Source: JBDRGD01 sp043818095
GTDB taxonomy: Bacteria; Chloroflexota; Dehalococcoidia; Dehalococcoidales; RBG-16-60-22
Length of the DNA stretch: 8,445 bases
NCBI GenBank assembly: GCA_043818095.1
Contig: JBDRGD010000156.1
Coordinates: 1-8,445, forward strand
Direction of reading: 5' to 3'
Shown: piece by piece, positions 1 to 5,447 of the stretch
Numbering within the stretch: position 1 is the first letter of the stretch
Layout: every line of letters starts with the position of its first letter
Position numbers and translations under genes: made by a program
Notes under the pieces: model-generated
What the model was told of the DNA's origin: nothing
What the model saw: the letters and a program-made list of their open reading frames with translations, nothing else
Database searches by the model: none

Positions 1-269
1 TTATCTACATCGTCGGTGAAAAAGGTTATAATACGTATCCCTGAAAGGTCAGTTATATCTGATAATTTTGAATATTTATCTTCAGATTTTATTATTTTAT
101 CCTTTAGGCGCTTTTTTTCCTTAGTGCGAGCTTCTACATTCGAATAACGAATGTGCGCCTCTTCTAAGAGGGTCGTTACTAGCTTTTTTACTTCGTCGGT
201 AAACTTTGTATATAATGAGACCTTTAGGTCATATTCGGATAAAATAACTGATAGTAAATCACTTGTCAT
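1..269 (-). CDS. RelA/SpoT-domain (p)ppGpp synthetase-like protein, N-terminal part (gene runs off left edge)
   Basis: The minus strand is open from an ATG at 269-267 to the window edge, giving 89 codons with no stop. The first 45 or so residues look helical and charged (begins MTSDLLSVILSEYDLKVSLY). Next come an arginine/lysine-rich stretch (VEARTKEKKRLKDKI) and the segment DITDLSGIRIITFFTDDVD. The last matches the start of the RelA/SpoT nucleotidyltransferase fold, where family members read D-I-x-D-L-x-G-I-R-I-I. Such proteins transfer pyrophosphate from ATP to GDP or GTP to make alarmones; stand-alone versions can be housekeeping small synthetases or toxins (toxSAS, CapRel). The catalytic half lies outside the window, so activity and subtype cannot be judged. 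AGGA at 278-281 sits 8 nt before the ATG and supports this start. The gene is clearly AT-rich compared with genes to its right, which suggests horizontal acquisition (inference). Confidence 0.75.
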   Translation of the reverse strand, partial: MTSDLLSVILSEYDLKVSLYTKFTDEVKKLVTTLLEEAHIRYSNVEARTKEKKRLKDKIIKSEDKYSKLSDITDLSGIRIITFFTDDVD

Positions 270-301
270 AGTCTTTATCCTGTAAATTATTCAATGAGAG
301 A

Positions 302-330
302 ATAATAACTTATATTAACAAATCATGCAA
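302..330 (-). promoter_or_regulatory. Possible promoter for the RelA/SpoT-like gene
   Basis: Read on the minus strand, a weak -35 TTGCAT (330-325) is followed after 17 nt by a -10 TATTAT (307-302, five of six consensus bases). This lies about 33 nt upstream of the ATG at 269. The region is AT-rich, so chance matches are likely and confidence is low. Confidence 0.3.
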
Positions 331-361
331 AAACAACATAAAACGGCTATTTAGAGGCAGC

Positions 362-395
362 CTCACGCCGGCCCTACACCATGTTTCCGCGGCGG
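362..395 (-). pseudogene. Relic of the 3' end of a second acyl-CoA carboxyltransferase gene
   Basis: Read on the minus strand, this segment encodes PPRKHGVGPA and a TGA stop (365-363). The intact carboxyltransferase gene ends PPRKHGIGPA and TGA at 1109-1111. The two DNA segments (362-395 and 1108-1141, same orientation) match at 29 of 34 positions. Four of the five differences are silent and the fifth swaps Ile for Val, the pattern expected of two genes that diverged while both were translated. Further upstream in this frame the encoded sequence (ending PRKC before the tail) no longer resembles a carboxyltransferase, so the homology breaks near 396. The natural reading is a remnant left by recombination. 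A direct repeat made by an integration event is the alternative. Confidence 0.5.
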
Positions 396-477
396 ACATT
401 TACGGGGTGTTGCAAGGTAGCCGGACAATCGTTTATGATTTGCCGGTAGATGAAGCAGCAGGCGGATTTAAATAAGA

Positions 478-723
478 ATGGCACAAGATAAGAACACCCC
501 TCCCGTGAATCCTCAAATGCTGGTGGAACTGGCAACGGTACGGATGCCTTTCGGAAAATACAAAGACCGCATCCTTTGTGATTTGCCGGAACCTTATCTG
601 GTGTGGTTTCACCGGAAAGGTTTCCCCCCGGGGAAAATGGGCGTCCTGCTGAACGCTCTGTATGAAATCAAGCTGAACGGGTTGGAATACCTGCTGAAGC
701 CTATCCGGAAAAATCAGCCGTGA
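478..723 (+). CDS. DUF3820 family protein
   Basis: This gene encodes an 81-residue protein of unknown biochemical role. The core VRMPFGKYKDR (residues 21-31) followed by DLPEPYLVWF (35-44) is the hallmark of DUF3820, a small family (about 60-80 residues) whose members share the MPFGKYK...LPxxYLxWF pattern. No signal peptide or membrane segment is visible. The ATG is preceded by TAA (473-475) of an open frame covering at least 398-475, only 2 nt away. There is no strong Shine-Dalgarno, so translation may once have depended on coupling to that upstream frame. Its own TGA at 721-723 faces the convergent Smr gene across 45 nt with no hairpin-plus-T-run terminator. Base composition is intermediate between the AT-rich left edge and the GC-rich right side. 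Confidence 0.8.
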   Translation: MAQDKNTPPVNPQMLVELATVRMPFGKYKDRILCDLPEPYLVWFHRKGFPPGKMGVLLNALYEIKLNGLEYLLKPIRKNQP

Positions 724-768
724 ATCCGGCGGTAATTATTAAACAGAGTGACCTGGCCTGGTTGATGA

Positions 769-1023
769 TTAATGCCGGAAATGCACGAAGACTCTGCCGA
801 AATTCTTGTCGTCCTTCTCCAGCCGGTGATACAGCCGCTTTACTTCCGGCTGGAGCAAGAAACGCAGCACGCGCTTTTTCAGCTGTCCTGACCCCTTACC
901 GGGAATAATCTCTACCAGAGCAATCTTCTTCTCAATGGCTTCCCCGATAACCCGGTTTAATTCGGCATCAATCGTGAAGCCCTTGTTATAGATGTCATGC
1001 AAATCCAGGACTATTTTTGCCAT
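769..1023 (-). CDS. Small Smr (MutS2 C-terminal-like) domain protein
   Basis: The product has 84 residues and is essentially one Smr domain. LDLHD (6-10) corresponds to the conserved LDLHG motif, and VEIIPGKGSGQLKKRVLRFL (37-56) to the GKGSGxLR nucleic-acid-binding loop; the end is NFGRVFVHFRH. Smr domains in MutS2 and related proteins have nicking endonuclease or RNA-cleaving activity. Stand-alone versions with IIPGKGSG in place of IIHGKGSG form a recognisable subgroup whose function is not known. The ATG at 1023-1021 overlaps a TAA (1025-1023) ending a 29-codon frame. No Shine-Dalgarno lies close by, so translation may be coupled to that frame. A GTG at 1029-1027 is an alternative start adding two residues. 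The gene follows the carboxyltransferase gene in the same direction and probably shares its transcript. Confidence 0.8.
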   Translation of the reverse strand: MAKIVLDLHDIYNKGFTIDAELNRVIGEAIEKKIALVEIIPGKGSGQLKKRVLRFLLQPEVKRLYHRLEKDDKNFGRVFVHFRH

Positions 1024-1112
1024 TAGCACAGACGCCCAGGGTTCTCATCCTCCGCCTTTATCTGTTCGTAAGTCGGGGTATTAACCCGCTTAATTCGTTG
1101 CGGGGGTCTCAC
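1023..1112 (-). CDS. Possible 29-codon micro-ORF linking the carboxyltransferase and Smr genes
   Basis: A GTG at 1112-1110 overlaps the carboxyltransferase TGA (GTGA overlap) and opens a 29-codon frame. Its TAA overlaps the Smr ATG (TAATG). The peptide would begin MRPPQRIKRV and end AEDENPGRLC; no family is recognised. The double overlap, and the lack of a ribosome-binding site next to the Smr start, are what would be expected of a coupling peptide. No clear Shine-Dalgarno precedes the GTG either, and a frame this short can arise by chance. Confidence 0.25.
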   Translation of the reverse strand: MRPPQRIKRVNTPTYEQIKAEDENPGRLC

Positions 1113-2677
1113 GCTGGCCCTATCCCATGTTTCCTTGGCGGGGTTTCCTCCCGCTTTTCCCGCAGCATCTCCAGGGCGGTAATCAGCCTTTGGCGCGTTT
1201 CCGCGGGCTCGATGACCTCGTCGATGTCGAAGTCGGCGGCGGCGTTGTAGGGATTGGCGAACTTGTCCCGGTACTCGGAAATCTTCTCCCGCAGCAGCGC
1301 CGGGCGGTCCGCGGCGGCTTTCAGCTCGCGGGCGTAGATGATTTCCACCGCCCCCTCCGGGCCCATCACCGCCAACTCCGCGCTGGGCCAGCAGAAAACG
1401 AAGTCCGCCCCCAGCTCCCGGGAGCACATGCCGATGTAAGCGCCGCCGTAGCCCTTGCGCAGGATGAGGGTAATCTTGGGGACGGTGGCCTCGCAGTAGG
1501 CGTAGATGGTCTTGGCGCCGTGGCGGATGATGCCGCCCCACTCCTGCGCCACGCCGGGCAGGTAGCCGGGGACATCCACCAGGTTGACGATGGGAATGTT
1601 AAAAGAGTCGCAGAAACGGATAAAGCGCGAGGCCTTGTCACAGGCGTCGATGTCCAGGCAGCCGGCGCGGGAGAGGGGGTTGTTGGCGATGATGCCCACC
1701 GTCAGGCCGTTCAGCCGGGCGAAACAGGTGATAATGTTGGTGGCCCAGCGGGGGAAAAGCTCGAAAACGCCGGGCCTGCCGTCCGGCCGCTTATCAAAGA
1801 TTTCCGCGATGATGCGGTGCATGTCGTAGGGCTTGCTGGGCAGCACCGGCACCACGTCAAAAACGGCGGGGTTTTCCCGGTCCGGGGCGTCTCCCCAGTC
1901 CACGCGGGCGGGCCGTTCCCGGTTGCTGGAGGGGAGGTAGCTCAAAAGCGCGCGGACGCTGGCGAAGCACTCTTCCTCATTTTCTTCCGTGCGGGCGGCA
2001 AAGCCGGCTTTCTCCTGGGCGGAACGCGCCCCGCCCAGCGCCTCCTCGTCGATTTCCTCCGCCATCACGGCGCGTATCACCCGCGGGCCGGTGATGAAGG
2101 CGTAGCTGATGCCCTTAATCATGAAGACGAAGTCCATCAGCGCCGGGGAATAGACCGCCCCGCCCGCGCACGGCCCGGCGATGACGCATATCTGCGGGAT
2201 GATGCCGGAGGCCTGGACGTGGCGATAGAACATCGTGCCGTAACCCACCAGTCCCTTCACGCCGTCCTGGATGCGGGCGCCGCCGGAATCGTTAATGCAG
2301 ACCAGCGGGCAGCCCGCTTTCTGCGCCTGGTCCATCAGCGCCCGGATTTTCTTCGCCTGGATTTCCGAGAGCGTGCCGCCCATGCAGGTGAAGTCCTGGG
2401 AGAAGACGTAGACCCGGCGCCCGTCGATATTGCCATAGCCGGTGACCACGCCGTCCGCCGGTACTGCCGGGTACGCCGGGTTGCGGCTCACGGCGAAGCT
2501 GCCGATTTCACGGAAGGTCCCCCGGTCCAGGAGCAGGTCGATTCTCTCCCGGGCGGACAGCTTGCCCTTGGCTGTCTGCTTCGCCAGAGCGTCCTCCCCG
2601 CCCTGGGCGAGGACCTTGCGGCGGCGCTCGCGGAACCCGTCAAGCTGGCTTTCCTTCAGCTGTTTCTCTTCCGTCAT
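1109..2677 (-). CDS. Acyl-CoA carboxylase carboxyltransferase subunit (propionyl/methylmalonyl-CoA type)
   Basis: The 522-residue product has the usual family length and both crotonase-like halves. The N-terminal half holds GKLSARERIDLLL (38-50), INDSGGARIQDGV (128-140) and GPCAGGAVYSPA (168-179), which forms one oxyanion hole. The C-terminal half holds LVDVPGYLPGVAQEWGGIIR (366-385), RKGYGGAYIGM (407-417, second oxyanion hole) and WPSAELAVMGPEGAVEIIY (430-448). The tail RKHGIGPA corresponds to the common KKHGNIPL. The family moves a carboxyl group between biotin and an acyl-CoA, in carboxylases and in methylmalonyl-CoA decarboxylases. No biotin carboxylase or biotin carrier gene is in the window. 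The start at 2677 is chosen because GGGGGAG (2689-2683) lies 5 nt upstream; the frame stays open to 2830, but that extension covers the promoter region. Ile415 replaces the Asp of classical propionyl-CoA carboxylases. The usual T-H-N-x-x-S-G-V-A-H stretch is SAQEKAGFAA here, so this is a divergent member. Confidence 0.93.
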   Translation of the reverse strand: MTEEKQLKESQLDGFRERRRKVLAQGGEDALAKQTAKGKLSARERIDLLLDRGTFREIGSFAVSRNPAYPAVPADGVVTGYGNIDGRRVYVFSQDFTCMGGTLSEIQAKKIRALMDQAQKAGCPLVCINDSGGARIQDGVKGLVGYGTMFYRHVQASGIIPQICVIAGPCAGGAVYSPALMDFVFMIKGISYAFITGPRVIRAVMAEEIDEEALGGARSAQEKAGFAARTEENEEECFASVRALLSYLPSSNRERPARVDWGDAPDRENPAVFDVVPVLPSKPYDMHRIIAEIFDKRPDGRPGVFELFPRWATNIITCFARLNGLTVGIIANNPLSRAGCLDIDACDKASRFIRFCDSFNIPIVNLVDVPGYLPGVAQEWGGIIRHGAKTIYAYCEATVPKITLILRKGYGGAYIGMCSRELGADFVFCWPSAELAVMGPEGAVEIIYARELKAAADRPALLREKISEYRDKFANPYNAAADFDIDEVIEPAETRQRLITALEMLREKREETPPRKHGIGPA

Positions 2678-2720
2678 GTTGTCTCCCCCGCAGGCTTCTT
2701 GCCGCCGTGAGCTTTCTGTT

Positions 2721-2729
2721 ATTCTAGCA
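2721..2729 (-). promoter_or_regulatory. Extended -10 promoter for the carboxyltransferase gene
   Basis: On the minus strand the sequence reads TGCTAGAAT: an extended -10 (TG, one base, then TAGAAT, five of six consensus bases) at 2729-2721. Transcription would begin near 2714, leaving a leader of about 37 nt that carries the GGGGGAG ribosome-binding site. No good -35 is present at the usual distance, which extended -10 promoters tolerate. Confidence 0.45.
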
Positions 2730-2779
2730 TAATTTTCCGCCTCCGCGCAGTGAAAAGCCGGTCGGCAACTGCCGCAAAC

Positions 2780-2808
2780 TTGCATCCCGCGCGGGATAAC
2801 GTTAAAAT
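2780..2808 (+). promoter_or_regulatory. Candidate promoter of the OFOR operon
   Basis: TTGCAT (2780-2785) and TAAAAT (2803-2808) are separated by exactly 17 nt. The -10 matches five of six consensus bases; the -35 shares only TTG. Transcription would begin near 2815, giving a leader of about 60 nt before the ferredoxin ATG at 2875. It lies back to back with the leftward carboxyltransferase promoter, so both units could share regulation. Confidence 0.5.
2784..2797. promoter_or_regulatory. Perfect 14-bp palindrome in the OFOR promoter spacer (candidate operator)
   Basis: ATCCCGCGCGGGAT is its own reverse complement over all 14 bases. It overlaps the last two bases of the -35 and fills most of the spacer before the -10, a classic place for a dimeric repressor to block RNA polymerase, or for a spacer-binding activator. 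A smaller inverted repeat, CGGCA-AC-TGCCG (2763-2774), lies just upstream of the -35 and could be a second site. No regulator gene is present in the window, so the binder is unknown. Confidence 0.45.
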
Positions 2809-2874
2809 CTACATGGAGAGCCAGTCGCACCGCGCGTGTGGTTGCTTTCCTCCCGCCGGATTGAGGGGTCCTTC

Positions 2875-3099
2875 ATGGTCGCGGATAAAGTCAAGGGCTA
2901 TATCGAGATTGACGCCGAACGCTGCAAAGGTTGCGGTCTCTGCGTCTTCTTCTGTCCCGTGAAGTCCATTTCCCTTTCCGAAAAAGTGAACGCCGCGGGC
3001 TATCCCCCGGCGAGCTTTAACGCCGGCAACGGCTGTACCGGCTGCACCAGCTGCGCTATCGTCTGTCCCGAGGTAGCCATCGAGGTGTACCGTGCCTGA
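2875..3099 (+). CDS. 2x[4Fe-4S] ferredoxin subunit of a 2-oxoacid:ferredoxin oxidoreductase
   Basis: The 74-residue product carries two full cluster-binding motifs: C17-x2-C20-x2-C23-x3-C27-P and C54-x2-C57-x2-C60-x3-C64-P. This is the small electron-transfer (delta) subunit of four-subunit OFORs. It relays electrons from the thiamine-bound intermediate on the beta subunit to external ferredoxin in the cytoplasm. A 26-residue insert between the motifs matches the usual form of this subunit. The start at 2875 is preceded by GAGGGG (2863-2868), 6 nt upstream. An earlier in-frame ATG at 2836 would add 13 residues unlike the family and has no comparable ribosome-binding site. The gene leads the operon, and its last codons overlap the GTG start of the alpha subunit by 8 nt. 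Confidence 0.93.
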   Translation: MVADKVKGYIEIDAERCKGCGLCVFFCPVKSISLSEKVNAAGYPPASFNAGNGCTGCTSCAIVCPEVAIEVYRA

Positions 3100-4171
3100 G
3101 GTCCTGATGAACGGCAACAGCGCCATCGCGGAAGCGGCCATCCGGGCGGGCTGCCAGTGCTATTTCGGCTACCCCATTACCCCGCAGAACGAGCTGACGG
3201 AATACATGGCGGCGAACCTGGCCCGCCGGCCGGGCTGCGCCTTCGTGTAGGCGGAGAGCGAGGTCTCCGCCATCAACATGGTCTATGGCGCCAGCCTGGC
3301 GGGCGTCCGGGCGATGACCTCGTCTTCCAGCCCGGGGATAAGCCTGAAACAGGAAGGCATTTCCTACCTGGCGGCGAGCGAGCTGCCGGCGGTCATCGTC
3401 AATATCTGCCGGGGCGGTCCGGGCCTGGGCAGTATCGCCGCGGCGCAGTCCGATTATTTTCAGGCGACGCGGGGCGGCGGTCACGGGGACTACCGCACCA
3501 TCGTCCTTGCCCCGGCGTCCGTGCAGGAGATGGCGGACCTGACCCACCGGGCTTTCGAGCTGGCGGACCGGTACCGGACGCCGGTAATGGTCCTGGGTGA
3601 CGGCGTCCTGGGGCAGATGATGGAGCCGGTGACCTTCCACCACGAGGCCCCCAAAGAGCTGCCGGTGCGTCCGGACGCCATGCGCGGCGCCCGCGGGCGT
3701 CCCAGCAAAATTATCAAGACCTTCACCTCCAATCCGGCGACCCTGGAAGAAATCAACTGGAGCCTGTTCCGCCGCTACCAGGTCATCAAGCAGCGGGAAA
3801 CGCTCTACGAGACCTTCATGACCGAAGACGCCAAGCTGATTGTCGTGGCCTTCGGGATTGCCGCCCGGATTGCCAAAGGCGCCATCAAGAGCGCCCGCGC
3901 CGAGGGGCTGAAGGTGGGGCTTTTCCGCCCCATCACCCTCTGGCCTTTCCCCGAGGAGCCGCTCAAGGAGCTGGTGCGGAAAGCCAGGCACGTCCTCGTC
4001 TTCGAGATGAACATGGGGCAGATGGTGGAGGACGTGCAGCGGGTGGTGGAGGGCAGGGCTAAGGTGGAGTTTTACGGCCGGACCGGGGGCGTTATTCCCG
4101 CCCCCAGCGAGGTGCAGCGCGTCATCACGCGACTCTACCACCAGTCCGGCCTGAAGAAGGCGAAAACATGA
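3092..4171 (+). CDS. vorB: 2-oxoacid:ferredoxin oxidoreductase alpha subunit (VorB-like), interrupted by an in-frame TAG at codon 53
   Basis: Read through the TAG, this frame gives 359 residues, normal for the alpha (pyrimidine-binding) subunit of VorB/KorA-type enzymes. Residues 1-52 (MPEVLMNGNSAIAEAAIRAG, then YFGYPITPQNE) and the rest (AESEVSAINMVYG, MTSSSSPGISLKQEGISYL, GGGHGDYR, VGLFRPITLWPFP, QMVEDV) read as one uninterrupted family member. The TAG (3248-3250) sits where relatives have Gln (QAESE), one C-to-T change from CAG. The nearby Glu residues of AESE lie in the region that contacts thiamine diphosphate, so a protein starting at Met63 (3278) would lack an essential part. The GTG start at 3092 has GAGGTG 4 nt upstream and fits the family N-terminus; ATG 3107 is an alternative. 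The 3' end overlaps the beta subunit start (ATGA). The overall resemblance is to the 2-oxoisovalerate (VorB) group, but 2-oxoglutarate remains possible. It may be a pseudogene, a sequence error, or a recoded gene. Confidence 0.85.
3250..3271 (+). other. Perfect 8-bp stem-loop directly after the in-frame TAG
   Basis: GGCGGAGA (3250-3257) pairs perfectly with TCTCCGCC (3264-3271) around the 6-nt loop GCGAGG. The stem begins with the G of the TAG codon itself. mRNA hairpins just after a stop codon are known to influence readthrough or recoding, as with bacterial SECIS after UGA and the proposed PYLIS after UAG. Here the same bases also encode conserved family residues (AESEVSA), so the structure could be accidental in GC-rich coding sequence. 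Confidence 0.4.
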
Positions 4172-4923
4172 AACAGGTCTTTAGCTGGCCGAAATCACTG
4201 AAGAAAGCGGCGTTCCATTACTGCCCGGGGTGCGGGCATTCCATCGTCCACCGGCTGATGACGGAAGTCATCGACGAGATGGAGCTCCAGGAACGGGCTA
4301 TCGGCATCCCGCCGCCCGGCTGCTCCGTTTTCGCTTATAACTATTTCGACGTGGACATGGCGGAGTCGGCCCACGGGCGTGGCGCCGCCGTCGCCACCGG
4401 ACTGAAAAGGGCTTTCCCGGAAGCGATTGTCTTTACCTACCAGGGCGACGGTGACCTGGCGGCCATCGGCACCGCCGAGACGATTCACGCCGCCAACCGG
4501 GGCGAGAATATCACCGCGGTTTTCATCAACAACGCCGTTTACGGGATGACGGGCGGGCAGATGGCGCCCACGACGCTCATTGAGCAGACCACCACGACCA
4601 CCCCCTACGGGCGTGACGCCCGGCGGGAGGGCTATGCCCTGAAGATAAGCGAGATGCTGGCCCTCACCCGGGGGGCGGTCTACATCGAGCGGGTGGCGGT
4701 CAACTCCCCCGCCCACATCAGGAAAGCGAAAAAAGCCATCCGGAAGGCGTTTCAGGTACAGATTGACGGGCTCGGTTTCTCCCTGGTGGAGGTGCTCTCT
4801 CCCTGCCCGACCAACTGGAAAATGACCTCGCTGGAGTCCTGGCAGTGGGTCGATGCAGTGATGGCGAAAGAGTTTCCCCTGGGGGTAATCAAGGACGAGA
4901 CGGGGGAGGGCAGTGCTCGCTAA
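4168..4923 (+). CDS. 2-oxoacid:ferredoxin oxidoreductase beta subunit (thiamine diphosphate and [4Fe-4S] binding)
   Basis: The 251-residue product is a complete OFOR beta subunit. CPGCGH (C19, C22), C52 in PPPGCS and C213 in SPCPTNW are positioned like the four ligands of the [4Fe-4S] cluster next to thiamine diphosphate in characterised two-subunit OFORs. The thiamine diphosphate/Mg signature is GDGDLAAIG (93-101) with the NN pair at 121-122, followed by YGMTGGQMAPTT (125-136). With the alpha subunit it forms the active site, where the 2-oxoacid is decarboxylated and its acyl group passed to CoA. Its ATG overlaps the alpha TGA by 4 nt, so translation is probably coupled. If the alpha TAG stops ribosomes, expression of this gene should drop as well, yet its frame shows no decay. 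Confidence 0.95.
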   Translation: MKQVFSWPKSLKKAAFHYCPGCGHSIVHRLMTEVIDEMELQERAIGIPPPGCSVFAYNYFDVDMAESAHGRGAAVATGLKRAFPEAIVFTYQGDGDLAAIGTAETIHAANRGENITAVFINNAVYGMTGGQMAPTTLIEQTTTTTPYGRDARREGYALKISEMLALTRGAVYIERVAVNSPAHIRKAKKAIRKAFQVQIDGLGFSLVEVLSPCPTNWKMTSLESWQWVDAVMAKEFPLGVIKDETGEGSAR

Positions 4924-5443
4924 GACGATTTTCGCCGGTTTCGGGGGGCAGGGCATCCTCTCCATGGGGGTGAACCTCGCCCAGGCGGCCATGCTGGAGG
5001 GCAAGTTCGTCACCTACCTGCCGGCTTACGGGGCGGAGGTGCGCGGGGGCACGGCCAACTGCACCGTCGCTATCTCCGACGAGGAAATAGCCTCCCCGGT
5101 GGCGTCCTCTCCGGAATATGTCGTCGTCATGAACCTGCCGTCCCTGGTCCGGTTTGAAAATTACGTCCAGGCGGGCGGCGCCATTTTCCTCAACTCCTCC
5201 CTTATCGAGCGGGACGTCAGCCGGAGCGATATCGATATCATGTCCATACCGGCGACGGAGATTGCGGAGAAGATGGGCAGTCCCCGCTCCGCCAACATGG
5301 TGATGCTCGGCGCCTTTATCAAGAAAAGCCGGCTGGTGGACATCGAGGACGTGCTGGAGGGACTGGCGGCGGCGCTGAAGAACCGGAAAAAGCTCATCGA
5401 GACCAATCGCGAGGTCCTTAACGCCGGGTACCGGCTGTTCTAA
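4913..5443 (+). CDS. 2-oxoacid:ferredoxin oxidoreductase gamma subunit
   Basis: The 176-residue product matches the gamma subunit in length. It has the glycine-rich GFGGQGI (9-15) and the conserved AYGAEVRGGTANC (38-50), found in KorC and PorC-type subunits; this domain contributes to the CoA-binding side of the complex. The GTG start at 4913 lies inside the end of the beta gene (11-nt overlap), with GGGAGG (4904-4909) just upstream; the frame ends with TAA. The ferredoxin-alpha-beta-gamma order and the sizes (74, 359, 251, 176) match the common four-subunit OFOR operon used for 2-oxoglutarate or branched-chain 2-oxoacids. Sequence features alone do not settle the substrate. Confidence 0.93.
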   Translation: MLAKTIFAGFGGQGILSMGVNLAQAAMLEGKFVTYLPAYGAEVRGGTANCTVAISDEEIASPVASSPEYVVVMNLPSLVRFENYVQAGGAIFLNSSLIERDVSRSDIDIMSIPATEIAEKMGSPRSANMVMLGAFIKKSRLVDIEDVLEGLAAALKNRKKLIETNREVLNAGYRLF

Positions 5444-5447
5444 AGCT

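Noticed and set aside
136..154. Perfect 7-bp inverted repeat (ACATTCG-AATAA-CGAATGT)
   Set aside because: It lies inside the RelA/SpoT-like coding frame, is not followed by a T-run and sits near no promoter, so it is most likely incidental.
219..230. Inverted repeat GACCT-TT-AGGTC
   Set aside because: It is short and within coding sequence of the RelA/SpoT-like gene, with no regulatory context.
724..768. Terminator between the convergent DUF3820 and Smr genes
   Set aside because: The only complementary arms (CCGGC/GCCGG) are far apart, with no stable stem or T-run.
362..1141. Direct repeats 362-395 and 1108-1141 as att sites of a small integrated element
   Set aside because: The differences fall at silent codon positions, there is no integrase between the repeats, and the enclosed genes look ordinary. 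Coding homology explains the repeat better.
1127..2710. 527-codon plus-strand open frame opposite the carboxyltransferase gene
   Set aside because: It is antisense to a fully recognisable conserved gene, has a low-complexity composition typical of GC-rich shadow frames, and shows no family motif.
2836..2874. Longer ferredoxin start at ATG 2836
   Set aside because: The extra 13 residues do not resemble the family, and the downstream ATG 2875 has a well-placed GAGGGG.
3056..4141. 361-codon minus-strand open frame opposite the OFOR alpha gene
   Set aside because: It is a GC-driven shadow. The plus strand carries the conserved protein.
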